Source: Koleobacter methoxysyntrophicus (lineage in GTDB: Bacteria > Bacillota > Thermosediminibacteria > Koleobacterales > Koleobacteraceae). From it: a stretch of DNA of 64,000 bases. Position 1 is the stretch's first letter, and the number at the start of each line of letters is the position of its first letter. The translations under genes and the position numbers were made by a program. The notes beneath the pieces were generated by a model. It was not told the origin of the DNA and ran no database searches. It saw nothing but the letters and a program-made list of their open reading frames with translations. Shown here in pieces: positions 9,029-17,390 of this stretch. The stretch covers positions 951,001 to 1,015,000 of the forward strand of contig NZ_CP059066.1 of NCBI RefSeq assembly GCF_017301615.1, given 5' to 3'.

Positions 9029-9334
9029 TCAAATCTCTTCCGAGAATTCCAATTTTATTCCTTCCTGTCTGGCTCTTTTAAGGAGATACATGTATTTTCT
9101 TTGAGCAGCTTCAACCAGATATATCGCATGATCTACCAGGTCCGGGTCGGTTACCGACTCGAAATATTTCTGAGCTGATATCCATTCCGCTCTCGCCTCT
9201 TCAACGGCATCCAATAGATTATCATGAATAGGGCCTTTAACTATATCTTCTTCATTCAGGATTATTCTCGAGGTAAGGGCACTCAAATAATTATAGATTC
9301 CAGAGAGGGAGGTCCTCATGTCTATATTCGGCAT
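9029..9334 (-). CDS. YaaL family protein (DUF2508)
   Basis: A 101-residue, mostly helical soluble protein. I match it to the YaaL/DUF2508 family by position between recR and bofA and by the central VEEARAEWISAQKYFESVTDPDLVD pattern (read as two short blocks), typical of these proteins. No enzymatic motif is visible and the function is unknown. ATG is preceded by GGGGATG. It is co-directional with recR and bofA. Confidence 0.75.
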   Translation of the reverse strand: MPNIDMRTSLSGIYNYLSALTSRIILNEEDIVKGPIHDNLLDAVEEARAEWISAQKYFESVTDPDLVDHAIYLVEAAQRKYMYLLKRARQEGIKLEFSEEI

Positions 9335-9425
9335 ACTGCATCACATCCCCTATTTTTTTATTTTAAATTATGCCCATAATAAGGGGATGTTATACGGCAA
9401 GAGGTGCCCTGAAACTTCACCTTTT

Positions 9426-10025
9426 TTATATCTCCTTCCTGCCCTCGAGAGCCTTTGTGAGAGTAACCTCATCGGCATATTCCAGGTCGCCCCCAACGGG
9501 TACGCCGTGAGCGATTCTCGTTACCCTGATCCCAAACGGCTTAATCAATCTTGCTATATACATGGCCGTAGCTTCTCCCTCTATATTCGGATTCGTAGCG
9601 AGGATTACTTCTTTTACGGTAGTCTTCTGTATTCGGTCCAGCAGTTCCTTTATCTTTATGTCATCGGGACCAATGCTCTCCATCGGCGATATAGCACCGT
9701 GGAGGATGTGATAAAGGCCCCTGTATTCCCTGGTCTTTTCCATGGCAACCACGTCCCTGGGGTTTTCTACAACACATATCACCGTATTATCCCGGGTTTT
9801 TGACGAACATATACTGCATGGATCTTCATCAGTAAGATTGCCGCAAATTGAACAATACCGTATCTTTTCCCTGGCTTCTATCAGGGCATCGGCCAGCTTT
9901 TTCACCCTTTCCCTGGGAAGGTTGAGAACATGAAACGCCAGCCGCTGAGCAGTTTTGGGGCCGATGCCCGGTAGTTTGCCGAATTCTTCTATGAGTCTGG
10001 CCAGGGGCCTTGCATAATATGACAT
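9426..10025 (-). CDS. recR: Recombination mediator RecR
   Basis: The 199-residue RecR, which with RecO and RecF loads RecA at gaps. Seen: the N-terminal helix-hairpin-helix ([17 protein letters not shown]), a C4 zinc finger ([13 protein letters not shown] plus SIC, about residues 57-72), and a Toprim domain ([16 protein letters not shown] to the [12 protein letters not shown] end). Length is exactly typical. ATG follows AAGGGGGG, and the gene starts 12 bases after ybaB, in the conserved dnaX-ybaB-recR order. Confidence 0.96.
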   Translation of the reverse strand: MSYYARPLARLIEEFGKLPGIGPKTAQRLAFHVLNLPRERVKKLADALIEAREKIRYCSICGNLTDEDPCSICSSKTRDNTVICVVENPRDVVAMEKTREYRGLYHILHGAISPMESIGPDDIKIKELLDRIQKTTVKEVILATNPNIEGEATAMYIARLIKPFGIRVTRIAHGVPVGGDLEYADEVTLTKALEGRKEI

Positions 10026-10037
10026 ATGTTCCCCCCC

Positions 10038-10358
10038 TTAGAACATACCCGGAATCTTTATTCCTCCCGTTATCTTGGCCATCTCTGCAGCTACCATTTC
10101 CTCCGCCTGCTTCAAGGCTTCATTGGCTGCAGCCAGTATCAGGTCCTGAAGCATTTCCACATCATCGGGGTCCACAGCATCGGGATTTATCACTATATCG
10201 ACCAGTTCTTTTTTCCCGTTGGCCACTACTCTGACAACTCCACCCCCTGAAGTAGCCTCTACCGTCTTTTCGCCCAGTTCTGCCTGGAGCTTTTGTATCT
10301 CCGCCTGCATTTTCTGGACCTGTTTCATCATCTTTCCCATATTCCCCATACCTTTCAT
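10038..10358 (-). CDS. YbaB/EbfC nucleoid-associated protein
   Basis: A 106-residue DNA-binding protein of the YbaB/EbfC family (YaaK in B. subtilis). Seen: a Met- and Gln-rich coiled N-terminal helix (about residues 1-35), the signature [18 protein letters not shown], and a C-terminal helical part ending [13 protein letters not shown] follows AAGGAGGAG. It lies between ypeB and recR, 44 bases after the former. Confidence 0.93.
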   Translation of the reverse strand: MKGMGNMGKMMKQVQKMQAEIQKLQAELGEKTVEATSGGGVVRVVANGKKELVDIVINPDAVDPDDVEMLQDLILAAANEALKQAEEMVAAEMAKITGGIKIPGMF

Positions 10359-10402
10359 TTTAAAAAATCTCCTCCTTGATTTGTTTTATATCGATTTTTA
10401 TT

Positions 10403-11773
10403 TCAATTTCCGTTCGGAATATCCCATATAGCCTCTTCCTGACCGTTTTCTGCATTTATAAAAACCCAGTAATACCTCCCGTTATTTTCAACTTTGAACC
10501 TCCAGCACAGTTTCCCTCCATGGAGCAAAACGAGGTCTCCCACTGACATTATCTTATTTTGGGGATTTATCCTCTCTCTTGCTACAGACAGGGATATGGC
10601 AGGAGCCAGGTCCAGGTGTATTTCATCGATTTCAACATTTTGGGGGAATGAAAATTCCGAAGCCGTATCAGACAGCCCTAAATCTTCTTTAAGCCGGGGG
10701 TATCTGTAAAAACTGATAACCCTGCCTTCTTTAAGGCTTACTTCCAGCTCAATCCTTCCCGGATAAATCATTACCCCGTCCTTTGACTCCAGAAAGGAAA
10801 ATAAAACGGTACCGTTTCTAGCGGAATGACTGAGTTTCACCGTATCGGCAAAACCGTGTTCATTAAGGAAATCCCTGGCTATCTTTTCCCCCCTTTCTAC
10901 CGATAGTTTCCCATCTGCAGAGGGTTTTTGATTTGTATTATGGGCATAATATGCCCTTACGGATTTATCAAAGACATTAATGTGCACCCGATATGCCCTG
11001 CCGCCATCATCTATGGCAAATACTACATTTTCACCATTTTCACCACTATAACCCTCAAACTCTAATTCCCTTCCCACGGCAACGGCACCTAAAAATGCCT
11101 TTGCGATATCAGCAAACTCATTATCGGCAGGATTATTCTCAATATCCTCAATAACGTTCTTGTAATATTGTTCCCAATAGCCGTTTCTTCCTTCCTCTTT
11201 TTCTTCCGTTTCCAACGCGGTCGCTAATTCTACATTTCTGTTATGAAAGTAGTCGCTTAACCTTTCAAAAAGGCTGTAAAATTCCTTCCTTTTTGCCTTT
11301 TCAGAGGCTGGTATATCAAGGAAAACCCGTATATGCCCGGCGGCATTTTCAATGCTTTCCGTATAGAAAATCAGCCTTTGAACCAGTTCATTGGAGGGCA
11401 CTGTATTACCCGGAGAAAATCCCTGTAAATCCGATTTTAAACCGTACAGGAAATCGCTGAAGAAAGGCCGGGAACCGGTTGTAATTTCAAAGTCTGTTAC
11501 CACCTGATATATGTCATCTATCATACCGTATGCTTTATTGAGCTGCTTTGATATATAGACCGGGTCACTGCTTACCAGAGCCTTCCTTATTAAATCCGCG
11601 GAACCGGTTAAAGAAGCATAGACCTTCTGAATCCCCTTTTCATATACAGCCGTTAATTCCCTTTCAACAGCTAGGTATTCGCTGTGATAACGGTAGCAGA
11701 AAAAAGCTGCTGAAGCAATGATTAGCAGGAAGAAAAGGGTTAGAAATCTATTCCCCTTTTTCTTCTTCCTCAA
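10403..11773 (-). CDS. ypeB: Germination protein YpeB-like
   Basis: A 456-residue protein with one N-terminal membrane segment (about residues 9-27), a helical middle, and C-terminal PepSY-like repeats; it ends YYWVFINAENGQEEAIWD, characteristic of YpeB. In Bacillus YpeB stabilises the cortex lytic enzyme SleB in spores and is usually encoded beside sleB. Here it lies inside the dnaX-ybaB-recR series and no sleB is visible. The start is TTG with GGAGGAGA five bases upstream; this start lies inside the -1 frame extension of dnaX (26-base overlap), suggesting coupling. Confidence 0.83.
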   Translation of the reverse strand: MRKKKKGNRFLTLFFLLIIASAAFFCYRYHSEYLAVERELTAVYEKGIQKVYASLTGSADLIRKALVSSDPVYISKQLNKAYGMIDDIYQVVTDFEITTGSRPFFSDFLYGLKSDLQGFSPGNTVPSNELVQRLIFYTESIENAAGHIRVFLDIPASEKAKRKEFYSLFERLSDYFHNRNVELATALETEEKEEGRNGYWEQYYKNVIEDIENNPADNEFADIAKAFLGAVAVGRELEFEGYSGENGENVVFAIDDGGRAYRVHINVFDKSVRAYYAHNTNQKPSADGKLSVERGEKIARDFLNEHGFADTVKLSHSARNGTVLFSFLESKDGVMIYPGRIELEVSLKEGRVISFYRYPRLKEDLGLSDTASEFSFPQNVEIDEIHLDLAPAISLSVARERINPQNKIMSVGDLVLLHGGKLCWRFKVENNGRYYWVFINAENGQEEAIWDIPNGN

Positions 11774-11872
11774 AATCTTCTCCTCCCTCTTCTACAATTT
11801 CAATAACATTTTCATATCCTTCAAATATCTCTTTGATCTGTTGAATAAATAGTTCGGTATCATCTAGGGTTT
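11748..11872 (-). other. dnaX: dnaX -1 frame C-terminal extension reached by slippage at an A9 run
   Basis: The zero frame of dnaX ends GKKKP-stop. The minus strand there reads GGT, nine A, CCC TAG, with the nine A at 11878-11870. A -1 shift or one extra A opens a 40-residue tail starting TLDDTELFIQQIKEIF and running through YENVIEIVEE to a TAG at 11748. That tail resembles the usual DnaX C-terminus (helix then IVEI-like strand) and reaches into the ypeB start. It would give a 622-residue protein versus 583 in zero frame. A homopolymer sequencing error is the alternative. Confidence 0.75.
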
Positions 11873-13615
11873 TTTTTTACCCACCGGTTTGGCAGTATTA
11901 TCTGCAGCACTTTCTTCAAGAACGAAATTGATGCTTAAAGGCCTGCCTACCTCATCTTTCAAAAGGGTTTCTATATAACCCTTTTCTCTTTCTACAATCC
12001 CCTTATGACCTTCATAACCCTTTATACCTATTTCAATGTTACTGCCGCCGTAAATCCTCTTGGGCAAAGCCCTTCCTTCTGTAAGGATCGAATATAATGA
12101 AATCTTTTCCGTCTTTATTTTCGTTATAATATTCTTCCATGCTGCTTTTACATCTTCAAGGCTTATTTCGGGCTCAGTCTTACGGGCCTCATCCGGCCCG
12201 CCCTGATTCCTTCCGGCCGCTCGAACGCTGTCACTGCTGTTACGGGTGCTACGGGCACCGGTTTCACCGGCATCTTCCGTTTTCGTCCTCTCCGATGTCT
12301 CACCACCCTCAGATGGGATCCCCGCCGTTCTAACCCTCTCTGATGTCTTACTGCCGCGAGAGGAGGTTCCGCTTTCGGATTTGCCTGGGAAATTGGCTGT
12401 TTTTAAGGATTGCGATGATGCTGTTTTTACATTTCCCGATTTCTTATCACTTTCAGGAGGTATACCCGCCTCGAGCTTCTCTTCCAGCATCCTTAATCTT
12501 TCAAGAATCCCCTCCGTGGAATCGTCCAGCCGGGGTCTGGTTAACTTAATAACGGCCATTTCCAGGACAATCCTGGGATGGGCCGACCACCGGGTATCCC
12601 TTTCTGCCGAAGACAGGACATTTAAAATCCATATTATATATTCCAGAGATATCCTTTTCCCCTGGGCTTTCAGGTCTTCTATAATCTCTGCCGGCAGTTC
12701 AACCAGGTCTTCCGCCCTGTCGGAGACCTTGCATATCATTAGGTTCCTGAAATGATGGATTAAATCCTTTACAAATTGGTGTATATCCTTCCCCTTTATT
12801 ATAATATCTTCTATGACCCTGAGACTGCCGGCCGGGTTATTATCTATTATTGAATCGGCAAATTCAAACAGCGTCTCATCATTAACGGTCCCTAGGATGT
12901 CAGAAACTACCTCACAGGTTATGGCACCATCGCTGTAAGAAATACACTGGTCGAGGATGCTGAGGGCATCCCTCATAGCCCCTTGGGCGTTTCTGGCTAT
13001 GGTTTCCAGGGCTCTGGCCTCTGCCCTGATATTGTTTTCCTTTAAAATATTCTCCATCTGCCTGATTATATCTCTCACAGAAAGGCGCTTAAAATCGAAC
13101 CGCTGGCACCTGGACAAAATGGTGGCCGGGAGTTTATGGGGTTCTGTAGTTGCCAGTATGAAGATGGCGTGTTTCGGCGGTTCTTCAAGGGTTTTCAGCA
13201 GGGCATTGAAGGCTTCCGTTGTTAACATGTGAACTTCATCGATTATATATACCTTGTATCTTCCCTCTGAAGGAGGGTACTTTATTTTATCCCTTAATTC
13301 CCTTATCTCTTCTATCCCCCTGTTGGAAGCACCATCTATCTCTATGACGTCCATTACCCTGCCCGAGTTTATGCCCTGGCATATGTAACACCTATTGCAC
13401 GGTTCGGGGGTCGGGCCCTTTTCACAGTTTAATGCCTTGGCAAATATCTTTGCGGTGCTGGTCTTCCCCGTACCCCTTATACCGCAGAAAAGATAAGCAT
13501 GAGCTATTCTGTTGTTTATTATAGCGTTTTTAAGGGTCCGGATAATGTGGTCCTGGCCGATGACTTCATCGAAGGTTTTGGGCCTCCACTCCCTGTATAA
13601 GGCAATATATGCCAT
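11864..13615 (-). CDS. dnaX: DNA polymerase III subunit gamma/tau
   Basis: The clamp-loader ATPase. Seen: YREWRPKTFDEVIGQ, Walker A GIRGTGKTS (about 43-51), a zinc module with CNRCYIC, DEVHML, the sensor TTEPHKLPATILSRCQRF, then a Ser/Thr/Glu-rich linker of about 80 residues with loose SERVRTAG/SERTKTED repeats, and a C-terminal domain. I use the ATG with AAAGG nine bases upstream; TTG and ATG starts 6-9 bases earlier are too close to it. Neighbours are the SRP RNA upstream and ypeB downstream, where Bacillus has ybaB directly. The zero frame stops at an A9 run; see the separate extension entry. Confidence 0.95.
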   Translation of the reverse strand: MAYIALYREWRPKTFDEVIGQDHIIRTLKNAIINNRIAHAYLFCGIRGTGKTSTAKIFAKALNCEKGPTPEPCNRCYICQGINSGRVMDVIEIDGASNRGIEEIRELRDKIKYPPSEGRYKVYIIDEVHMLTTEAFNALLKTLEEPPKHAIFILATTEPHKLPATILSRCQRFDFKRLSVRDIIRQMENILKENNIRAEARALETIARNAQGAMRDALSILDQCISYSDGAITCEVVSDILGTVNDETLFEFADSIIDNNPAGSLRVIEDIIIKGKDIHQFVKDLIHHFRNLMICKVSDRAEDLVELPAEIIEDLKAQGKRISLEYIIWILNVLSSAERDTRWSAHPRIVLEMAVIKLTRPRLDDSTEGILERLRMLEEKLEAGIPPESDKKSGNVKTASSQSLKTANFPGKSESGTSSRGSKTSERVRTAGIPSEGGETSERTKTEDAGETGARSTRNSSDSVRAAGRNQGGPDEARKTEPEISLEDVKAAWKNIITKIKTEKISLYSILTEGRALPKRIYGGSNIEIGIKGYEGHKGIVEREKGYIETLLKDEVGRPLSINFVLEESAADNTAKPVGKKKP

Positions 13616-13858
13616 GCTCATCAACCTTTCACAAATTTAGTCTGCCTATCAGCAACTCAGGTCCTTTTTCAAACGGCACCCCTTTAAACCTGCTGTCCGC
13701 TTCGCATTCGGATTCGGCTGTATTGTGGGGAGAATTTATCATCTTTCCCATTTATGTGCAAATTGCCTGGATTACTATCGGTTTGGTTGCACTGTACCGC
13801 TCTTGTGCCCTGATGTTAATTATACCATATTCGACCGTTTTTGTCCGCTAAAAACAAT

Positions 13859-13885
13859 AAAAACGGGAGTAGAGTTCCCGTTTTT
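13859..13885 (-). terminator. Terminator of the SRP RNA gene
   Basis: AAAAACGGGA / TCCCGTTTTT with a seven-base loop, ending in a T-run on the minus strand, 13 bases after the SRP RNA end. Confidence 0.88.
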
Positions 13886-13898
13886 AAAAATCATAAAC

Positions 13899-14169
13899 AG
13901 CCGTACACCCCGGATTGACCTTTCTCCCCAGGCGTTACCCGCACAGTTAGCTCTGACCAGGCACCCCTGCGGCACATGGAAGGTCTTGCTTACCGCTGCT
14001 TCCTCCCGGACCTGACGGGGTTCACAAGTTTCCATTGCGCAGGACCCAATCTTCCTTACCACTTATACGGGCCGGACCCTAAAAAGAAAAGGCCTCTGCC
14101 GGGGAATTCAACCCCGCTGTAGCGGATTGCGGGTTACAGGGCACCGCTACCTCCCCATCTAGTACGGCC
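13899..14169 (-). ncRNA. ffs: Large bacterial signal recognition particle RNA (6S-like scRNA with Alu domain)
   Basis: A 271-nt RNA. The 5' end GGCCGTACTAGATGGGGAGG pairs with GTACGGC at the 3' end. The 5' Alu-type block GGTAGCGGTGCCCTGTA is the same as in the B. subtilis scRNA, and the S-domain tip GTCAGGTCCGGGAGGAAGCA, the Ffh-binding hairpin, is conserved. Long SRP RNAs are typical of Bacilli and many Clostridia. It lies between tadA/tRNA-Ser and dnaX, as in Bacillus. Confidence 0.95.
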
Positions 14170-14191
14170 AAATTTCTGACTGCTATAAAAA

Positions 14192-14287
14192 TGGCGGAGA
14201 GAGCGGGATTCGAACCCGCGAGACGGGTTTATGACCCGTCTACTCGCTTTCCAGGCGAGCGCCTTCGACCAACTCAGCCATCTCTCC
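14192..14287 (-). tRNA. tRNA-Ser (GGA), CCA encoded
   Basis: Acceptor GGAGAGA/TCTCTCC, discriminator G and encoded CCA. Anticodon stem CTCGC/GCGAG with loop CTGGAAA gives GGA. It has the long variable arm of serine tRNAs and a GGTTCGAATCC T-loop. Confidence 0.95.
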
Positions 14288-14343
14288 ACGCAAGTCTACC
14301 TATTTGCAATTTGATAATCTCATTATAATCTTATTTTTGATAA

Positions 14344-14437
14344 TGGCGGAGAGAGTGAGATTCGAACTCACGAGGCAGGGGCTGCCTGCCCACTCGCTTT
14401 CGAGGCGAGCGCCTTCAGCCAACTCGGCCATCTCTCC
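14344..14437 (-). tRNA. tRNA-Ser (CGA), CCA encoded
   Basis: Same acceptor stem as the neighbouring serine tRNA; anticodon stem CTCGC/GCGAG with loop CTCGAAA gives CGA. Long variable arm GGCAGG...CCTGCC. CCA is encoded. Confidence 0.95.
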
Positions 14438-14473
14438 CCATTCCCTTTCTTTTTGATTTATCTTAATTCTTTC

Positions 14474-14920
14474 TTATATCCTCAGATTCTTGAAAAAAGC
14501 CTTTAATAAATTCCCGCAGTCGTCTTCCATTATCCCGGATATAATCTCCACCCGGTGGTTTAAACGCTCTTCCTGTACAATATTAAACACCGAACCGCAC
14601 GCACCTGCTTTGAAGTCCATGACGCCGTATACCAGTTTATCTATGCGGGCCTGGACAATGGCACCGGCGCACATGGGGCAGGGCTCCACCGTAACATACA
14701 GGTCGCAGCCATCAAGCCTCCAATTCTCCAGCACCCCTGCAGCCTGCCTTATGGCAAGAATCTCCGCATGGGCTGTCGGGTCATTAAGCGTCTCCTTCAG
14801 GTTGTGGGCCCGTGATATTATTTTGCCCCCCCTTGCGATAACGGCACCTACAGGTATTTCACCTTCCTCAAGGGCCTTTTCCGCTTCCTTCAGGGCTTCT
14901 TTCATGAAATACTTCAACAT
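14474..14920 (-). CDS. tadA: tRNA adenosine(34) deaminase TadA
   Basis: Deaminates A34 to inosine in tRNA-Arg(ACG), letting it read CGU, CGC and CGA. Seen: the deaminase motif TAHAEILAI (zinc His and proton-shuttle Glu) and EPCPMCAGAI (zinc cysteines). The 148-residue length is typical. I use the ATG giving MLKYFMKEALKEA; a TTG five codons earlier has no better site. It lies among tRNA genes, just downstream of its own substrate tRNA-Arg(ACG), and upstream of the SRP RNA as in Bacillus (yaaJ-scr-dnaX). Confidence 0.95.
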   Translation of the reverse strand: MLKYFMKEALKEAEKALEEGEIPVGAVIARGGKIISRAHNLKETLNDPTAHAEILAIRQAAGVLENWRLDGCDLYVTVEPCPMCAGAIVQARIDKLVYGVMDFKAGACGSVFNIVQEERLNHRVEIISGIMEDDCGNLLKAFFKNLRI

Positions 14921-14943
14921 GCAAATCACTGCCAATAAAACAA

Positions 14944-15020
14944 TGGTGCGCCCGGGAGGACTCGAACCCCCGGCACGCGGTTTAGGAAACCGCTGCTCTT
15001 TCCTCCTGAGCTACGGGCGC
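14944..15020 (-). tRNA. tRNA-Arg (CCT), CCA encoded
   Basis: 77-nt cloverleaf; acceptor GCGCCCG/CGGGCGC, anticodon stem GCGGT/ACCGC with loop TTCCTAA gives CCT. CCA is encoded. Confidence 0.95.
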
Positions 15021-15049
15021 ATGTTTTCCAAAACCTTCCGTCGTCTGAA

Positions 15050-15126
<77 letters not shown>

Positions 15127-15174
15127 ATAAAGCTGCTTTTCAAAAACGGAAGGTGATTAACATTTCATAACAAA

Positions 15175-15270
15175 TGGCGGAGAGAGAGGGATTCGAACCC
15201 TCGATACGGGTTTTAGGCCCGTATAATCGCTTAGCAGGCGACCGCCTTCGACCTACTCGGCCATCTCTCC
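15175..15270 (-). tRNA. tRNA-Ser (GCT), CCA encoded
   Basis: Acceptor GGAGAGA/TCTCTCC; anticodon loop CTGCTAA gives GCT. Long variable arm TACGGG...CCCGTA. CCA is encoded. Confidence 0.95.
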
Positions 15271-15427
15271 GCGTGAGCCATAAAAGATTATACCATAAAT
15301 TAATCCTTTTGTCTATTCAACAGCAAGATACAATAATTTGTAATTTCGGTAATTGTAATCCTATAAGTATGATAAAACCTTTGAGCCGCTTATCACTGCC
15401 GCAACCTCTATGTTTCAGGCTCAATTA

Positions 15428-15514
15428 TGGCGGAGGGGGTGGGATTCGAACCCACGGCTCTTTCGAGTCACTGGTTTTCAAGACCAGCTCCTTAAACCGC
15501 TCGGACACCCCTCC
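15428..15514 (-). tRNA. tRNA-Ser (TGA), CCA encoded
   Basis: Acceptor GGAGGGG/CCCCTCC; anticodon stem CTGGT/ACCAG with loop CTTGAAA gives TGA. With the GGA, CGA and GCT genes nearby, all serine codons are served from this cluster. Confidence 0.95.
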
Positions 15515-15572
15515 AGCGACTAATCGCATTAGAAAGTATACCATATAAAACTTCGGCTGTCAACGGATTTTG

Positions 15573-15582
15573 AAGTGCTCCA
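15573..15582. repeat. Left target-site duplication of the ISAs1-family element
   Basis: AAGTGCTCCA directly before the left terminal inverted repeat; the identical 10 bases follow the right end at 17207-17216. Confidence 0.85.
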
Positions 15583-15648
15583 CAGGGCAAAATCATTTAA
15601 AAAGCTTCTACCCAAATTTTAACTTGGCTTTTTTTTAAATTTTATTTT

Positions 15649-15839
15649 ATGACTATCCCCTTAGCTCAGGGAGAATTAAATGGCATCCCTCCGCTTGCCG
15701 TTCGCTCCGCATCCATGCTCCGCTCACTCTGGAATTTGGCTCTCCGCCATCCATGGCTCCGAGCCAAATTAACAGTCGCTCCGGGATTTGCCATTAATTC
15801 AACTGGACTTGCTGTGTCCTGAGTAAAGTATATAGTCAT
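15649..15839. mobile_element. MITE-like element, copy 1 (inside the IS)
   Basis: About 190 bp. The ends ATGACTAT and ATAGTCAT are complementary and continue as an imperfect repeat (CTTAGCTCAGG against CTTTACTCAGG). The flanks carry a direct repeat ATTTTATTTT(A) at 15639-15649 and 15840-15850. Inside is a hairpin AATTTGGCTC/GAGCCAAATT. There is no coding capacity. A second copy, about 93% identical and inverted, is at 61341-61531. Confidence 0.85.
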
Positions 15840-15942
15840 ATTTTATTTTAATCGGACGTCTTACCATGTTGTTTTTATGAAATTTGTGAATTAGTAAAAC
15901 AATTTTTATGTACAAGTATACTTCACCTTGCGAATCCCTGTT

Positions 15943-17085
15943 TTATTCAAATAATATATACTTCAGATACTCTTCATCAATCATACAATTTAATCTTTTT
16001 TTCTTTAGGCTCATATATTTTGTATCATCTTTTCTCAGTAAATTCATGGTTAATCGCCTCAACAATGCCATGTTCTCTGCTCCATAATCTTTTCTTATCC
16101 TGCTACCATCTTCATTGTATGTAACATCCAAAACCCAGTGTACCTTGTTTTCTACTCCCCAGTGACCTCGTACAGCTCTCTCAAATTCTTTGGCATCAGG
16201 TCCTATACTTGCTATGAAATGGCGATATTCTATACTTTTTTCGTCACCTATAATCCTCTCTGACTTTACCATTCCAATTGCTTGTAATTTAGTCCAATCA
16301 TCTTTCTGGCTTAACCAACTAACATAGTCAGTAATATAATAGTCGCGTATTTCTATCCTTCCATGACCTTTATCTATTGTTCTTAAATGATCCATTATAC
16401 AGCCATGTTTCGCCAGATCCTGCTCAAGTAATTTATCACTTTTATTTATGACTTCCTTATCAAAAAATTCTACAACCTCATCATGAAGAGTACCTTGGTT
16501 CCCCTTAAGAGCTAATACATAATCCGCATTATGCCCTACTATTTCTTTTGTGATTTCCTTCTGTGTTCCCATCGCGTCAATTGTTACTATACACCCTTCT
16601 ATAGCTATCATTCTAAGAAGTTCAGGTATTGCTGTTATCTCATTTGATTTTTCTTCTGTCTTTATTTGAGCTAAAACCAGTTTGTTTTCACTCGCCCATG
16701 CGCTTATAAGGTGTATTGCAGCTTTACCTTCAACCTTATTATACGAACGTTTTACCCTTTTTCCATCTATCGCTACAATCTCACCTTTTGTCATCACTCT
16801 GACTGCCTCTACCCACTTCAAAAAACATTTTTGAAACTCTTCAGGCCTGATCCTTTGAATTACCCTTCTAAAGGTATCTTTCGATGGCACTCCATGTGGT
16901 AATTCTAAAAAATTTGAAAACCATTTTTCTCTTTTCTGACAGTAAAAAGCTATCTCATCCCAATCTTCTATACCACATAAAACTGCACATATTGTCATAA
17001 ATATAATATCAATTAATTTATGCCGTTTATTATCAGCTCTTGGGTCCTCAATTTCTCCAAAATATTCTTCTATTTTCGTCGTCAT
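15943..17085 (-). CDS. ISAs1-family transposase
   Basis: A full-length DDE transposase of about 380 residues (DDE_Tnp_ISAs1 type, related to H-repeat-associated proteins). Seen: EDPRADNKRHKLIDI near the N-terminus, IDGKRVK (first Asp), IDAMGTQKEI (second Asp), and RGHWGVENKVHWVLDV with the catalytic Glu. I use the ATG with AGGTGATAGA before it; a second ATG lies five codons upstream. The gene is intact. Confidence 0.93.
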   Translation of the reverse strand: MTTKIEEYFGEIEDPRADNKRHKLIDIIFMTICAVLCGIEDWDEIAFYCQKREKWFSNFLELPHGVPSKDTFRRVIQRIRPEEFQKCFLKWVEAVRVMTKGEIVAIDGKRVKRSYNKVEGKAAIHLISAWASENKLVLAQIKTEEKSNEITAIPELLRMIAIEGCIVTIDAMGTQKEITKEIVGHNADYVLALKGNQGTLHDEVVEFFDKEVINKSDKLLEQDLAKHGCIMDHLRTIDKGHGRIEIRDYYITDYVSWLSQKDDWTKLQAIGMVKSERIIGDEKSIEYRHFIASIGPDAKEFERAVRGHWGVENKVHWVLDVTYNEDGSRIRKDYGAENMALLRRLTMNLLRKDDTKYMSLKKKRLNCMIDEEYLKYILFE

Positions 17086-17206
17086 TCTATCACCTGCCAT
17101 ACAGTAAATATATTTTCGTAAACTACTGTATCACAGGTGTTTAAGGTTGTCCAGTCCTATTTTTTTGCATGTGTCGCTTTTGCAAATTCCAAATGATTTT
17201 GCCCTG

Positions 17207-17390
17207 AAGTGCTCCAGATCTGAAGCATGAAAAATGCTTAAATCCTTTATCTTTCACGATTTCATACAGAAAATAGTACGAAAAGTTTTTGCATTACTAT
17301 TCCTGCAAACCTTGATGGTTCTGTGTTTCAAAATGATGCTTCAGCCCTGGAAGTGCTCCAGAGCTGAAGTTCTTGCTTCATAAGCAGAGC
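17207..17390. other. Region between the IS and the leader-distal end of the CRISPR array
   Basis: No gene. A block GAAGTGCTCCAGA(T/G)CTGAAG occurs twice, at about 17206 and 17351, each followed by a short hairpin (AAGCAT/ATGCTT; TGCTT/AAGCA). The first copy supplied the IS target site. Confidence 0.55.

Larger units (their letters stand above)
15583..17206 (-). mobile_element. ISAs1-family insertion sequence with a nested MITE
   Basis: The ends are 16-bp perfect inverted repeats, CAGGGCAAAATCATTT at 15583-15598 and its complement at 17191-17206, flanked by a 10-bp direct repeat. One transposase gene fills most of it. The total is 1,624 bp; removing the MITE and one copy of its target duplication leaves about 1,423 bp, normal for the family. 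Intact ends, duplication and reading frame suggest a fairly recent insertion. Confidence 0.92.

Noticed and set aside
13820..14062. 80-codon minus-strand frame
   Set aside because: It lies within the SRP RNA and its terminator.
17207..17390. Possible leader on the left side of the array
   Set aside because: The only degenerate repeat is at this end, there is no clear promoter toward the array, and the right side has a strong one next to cas2.
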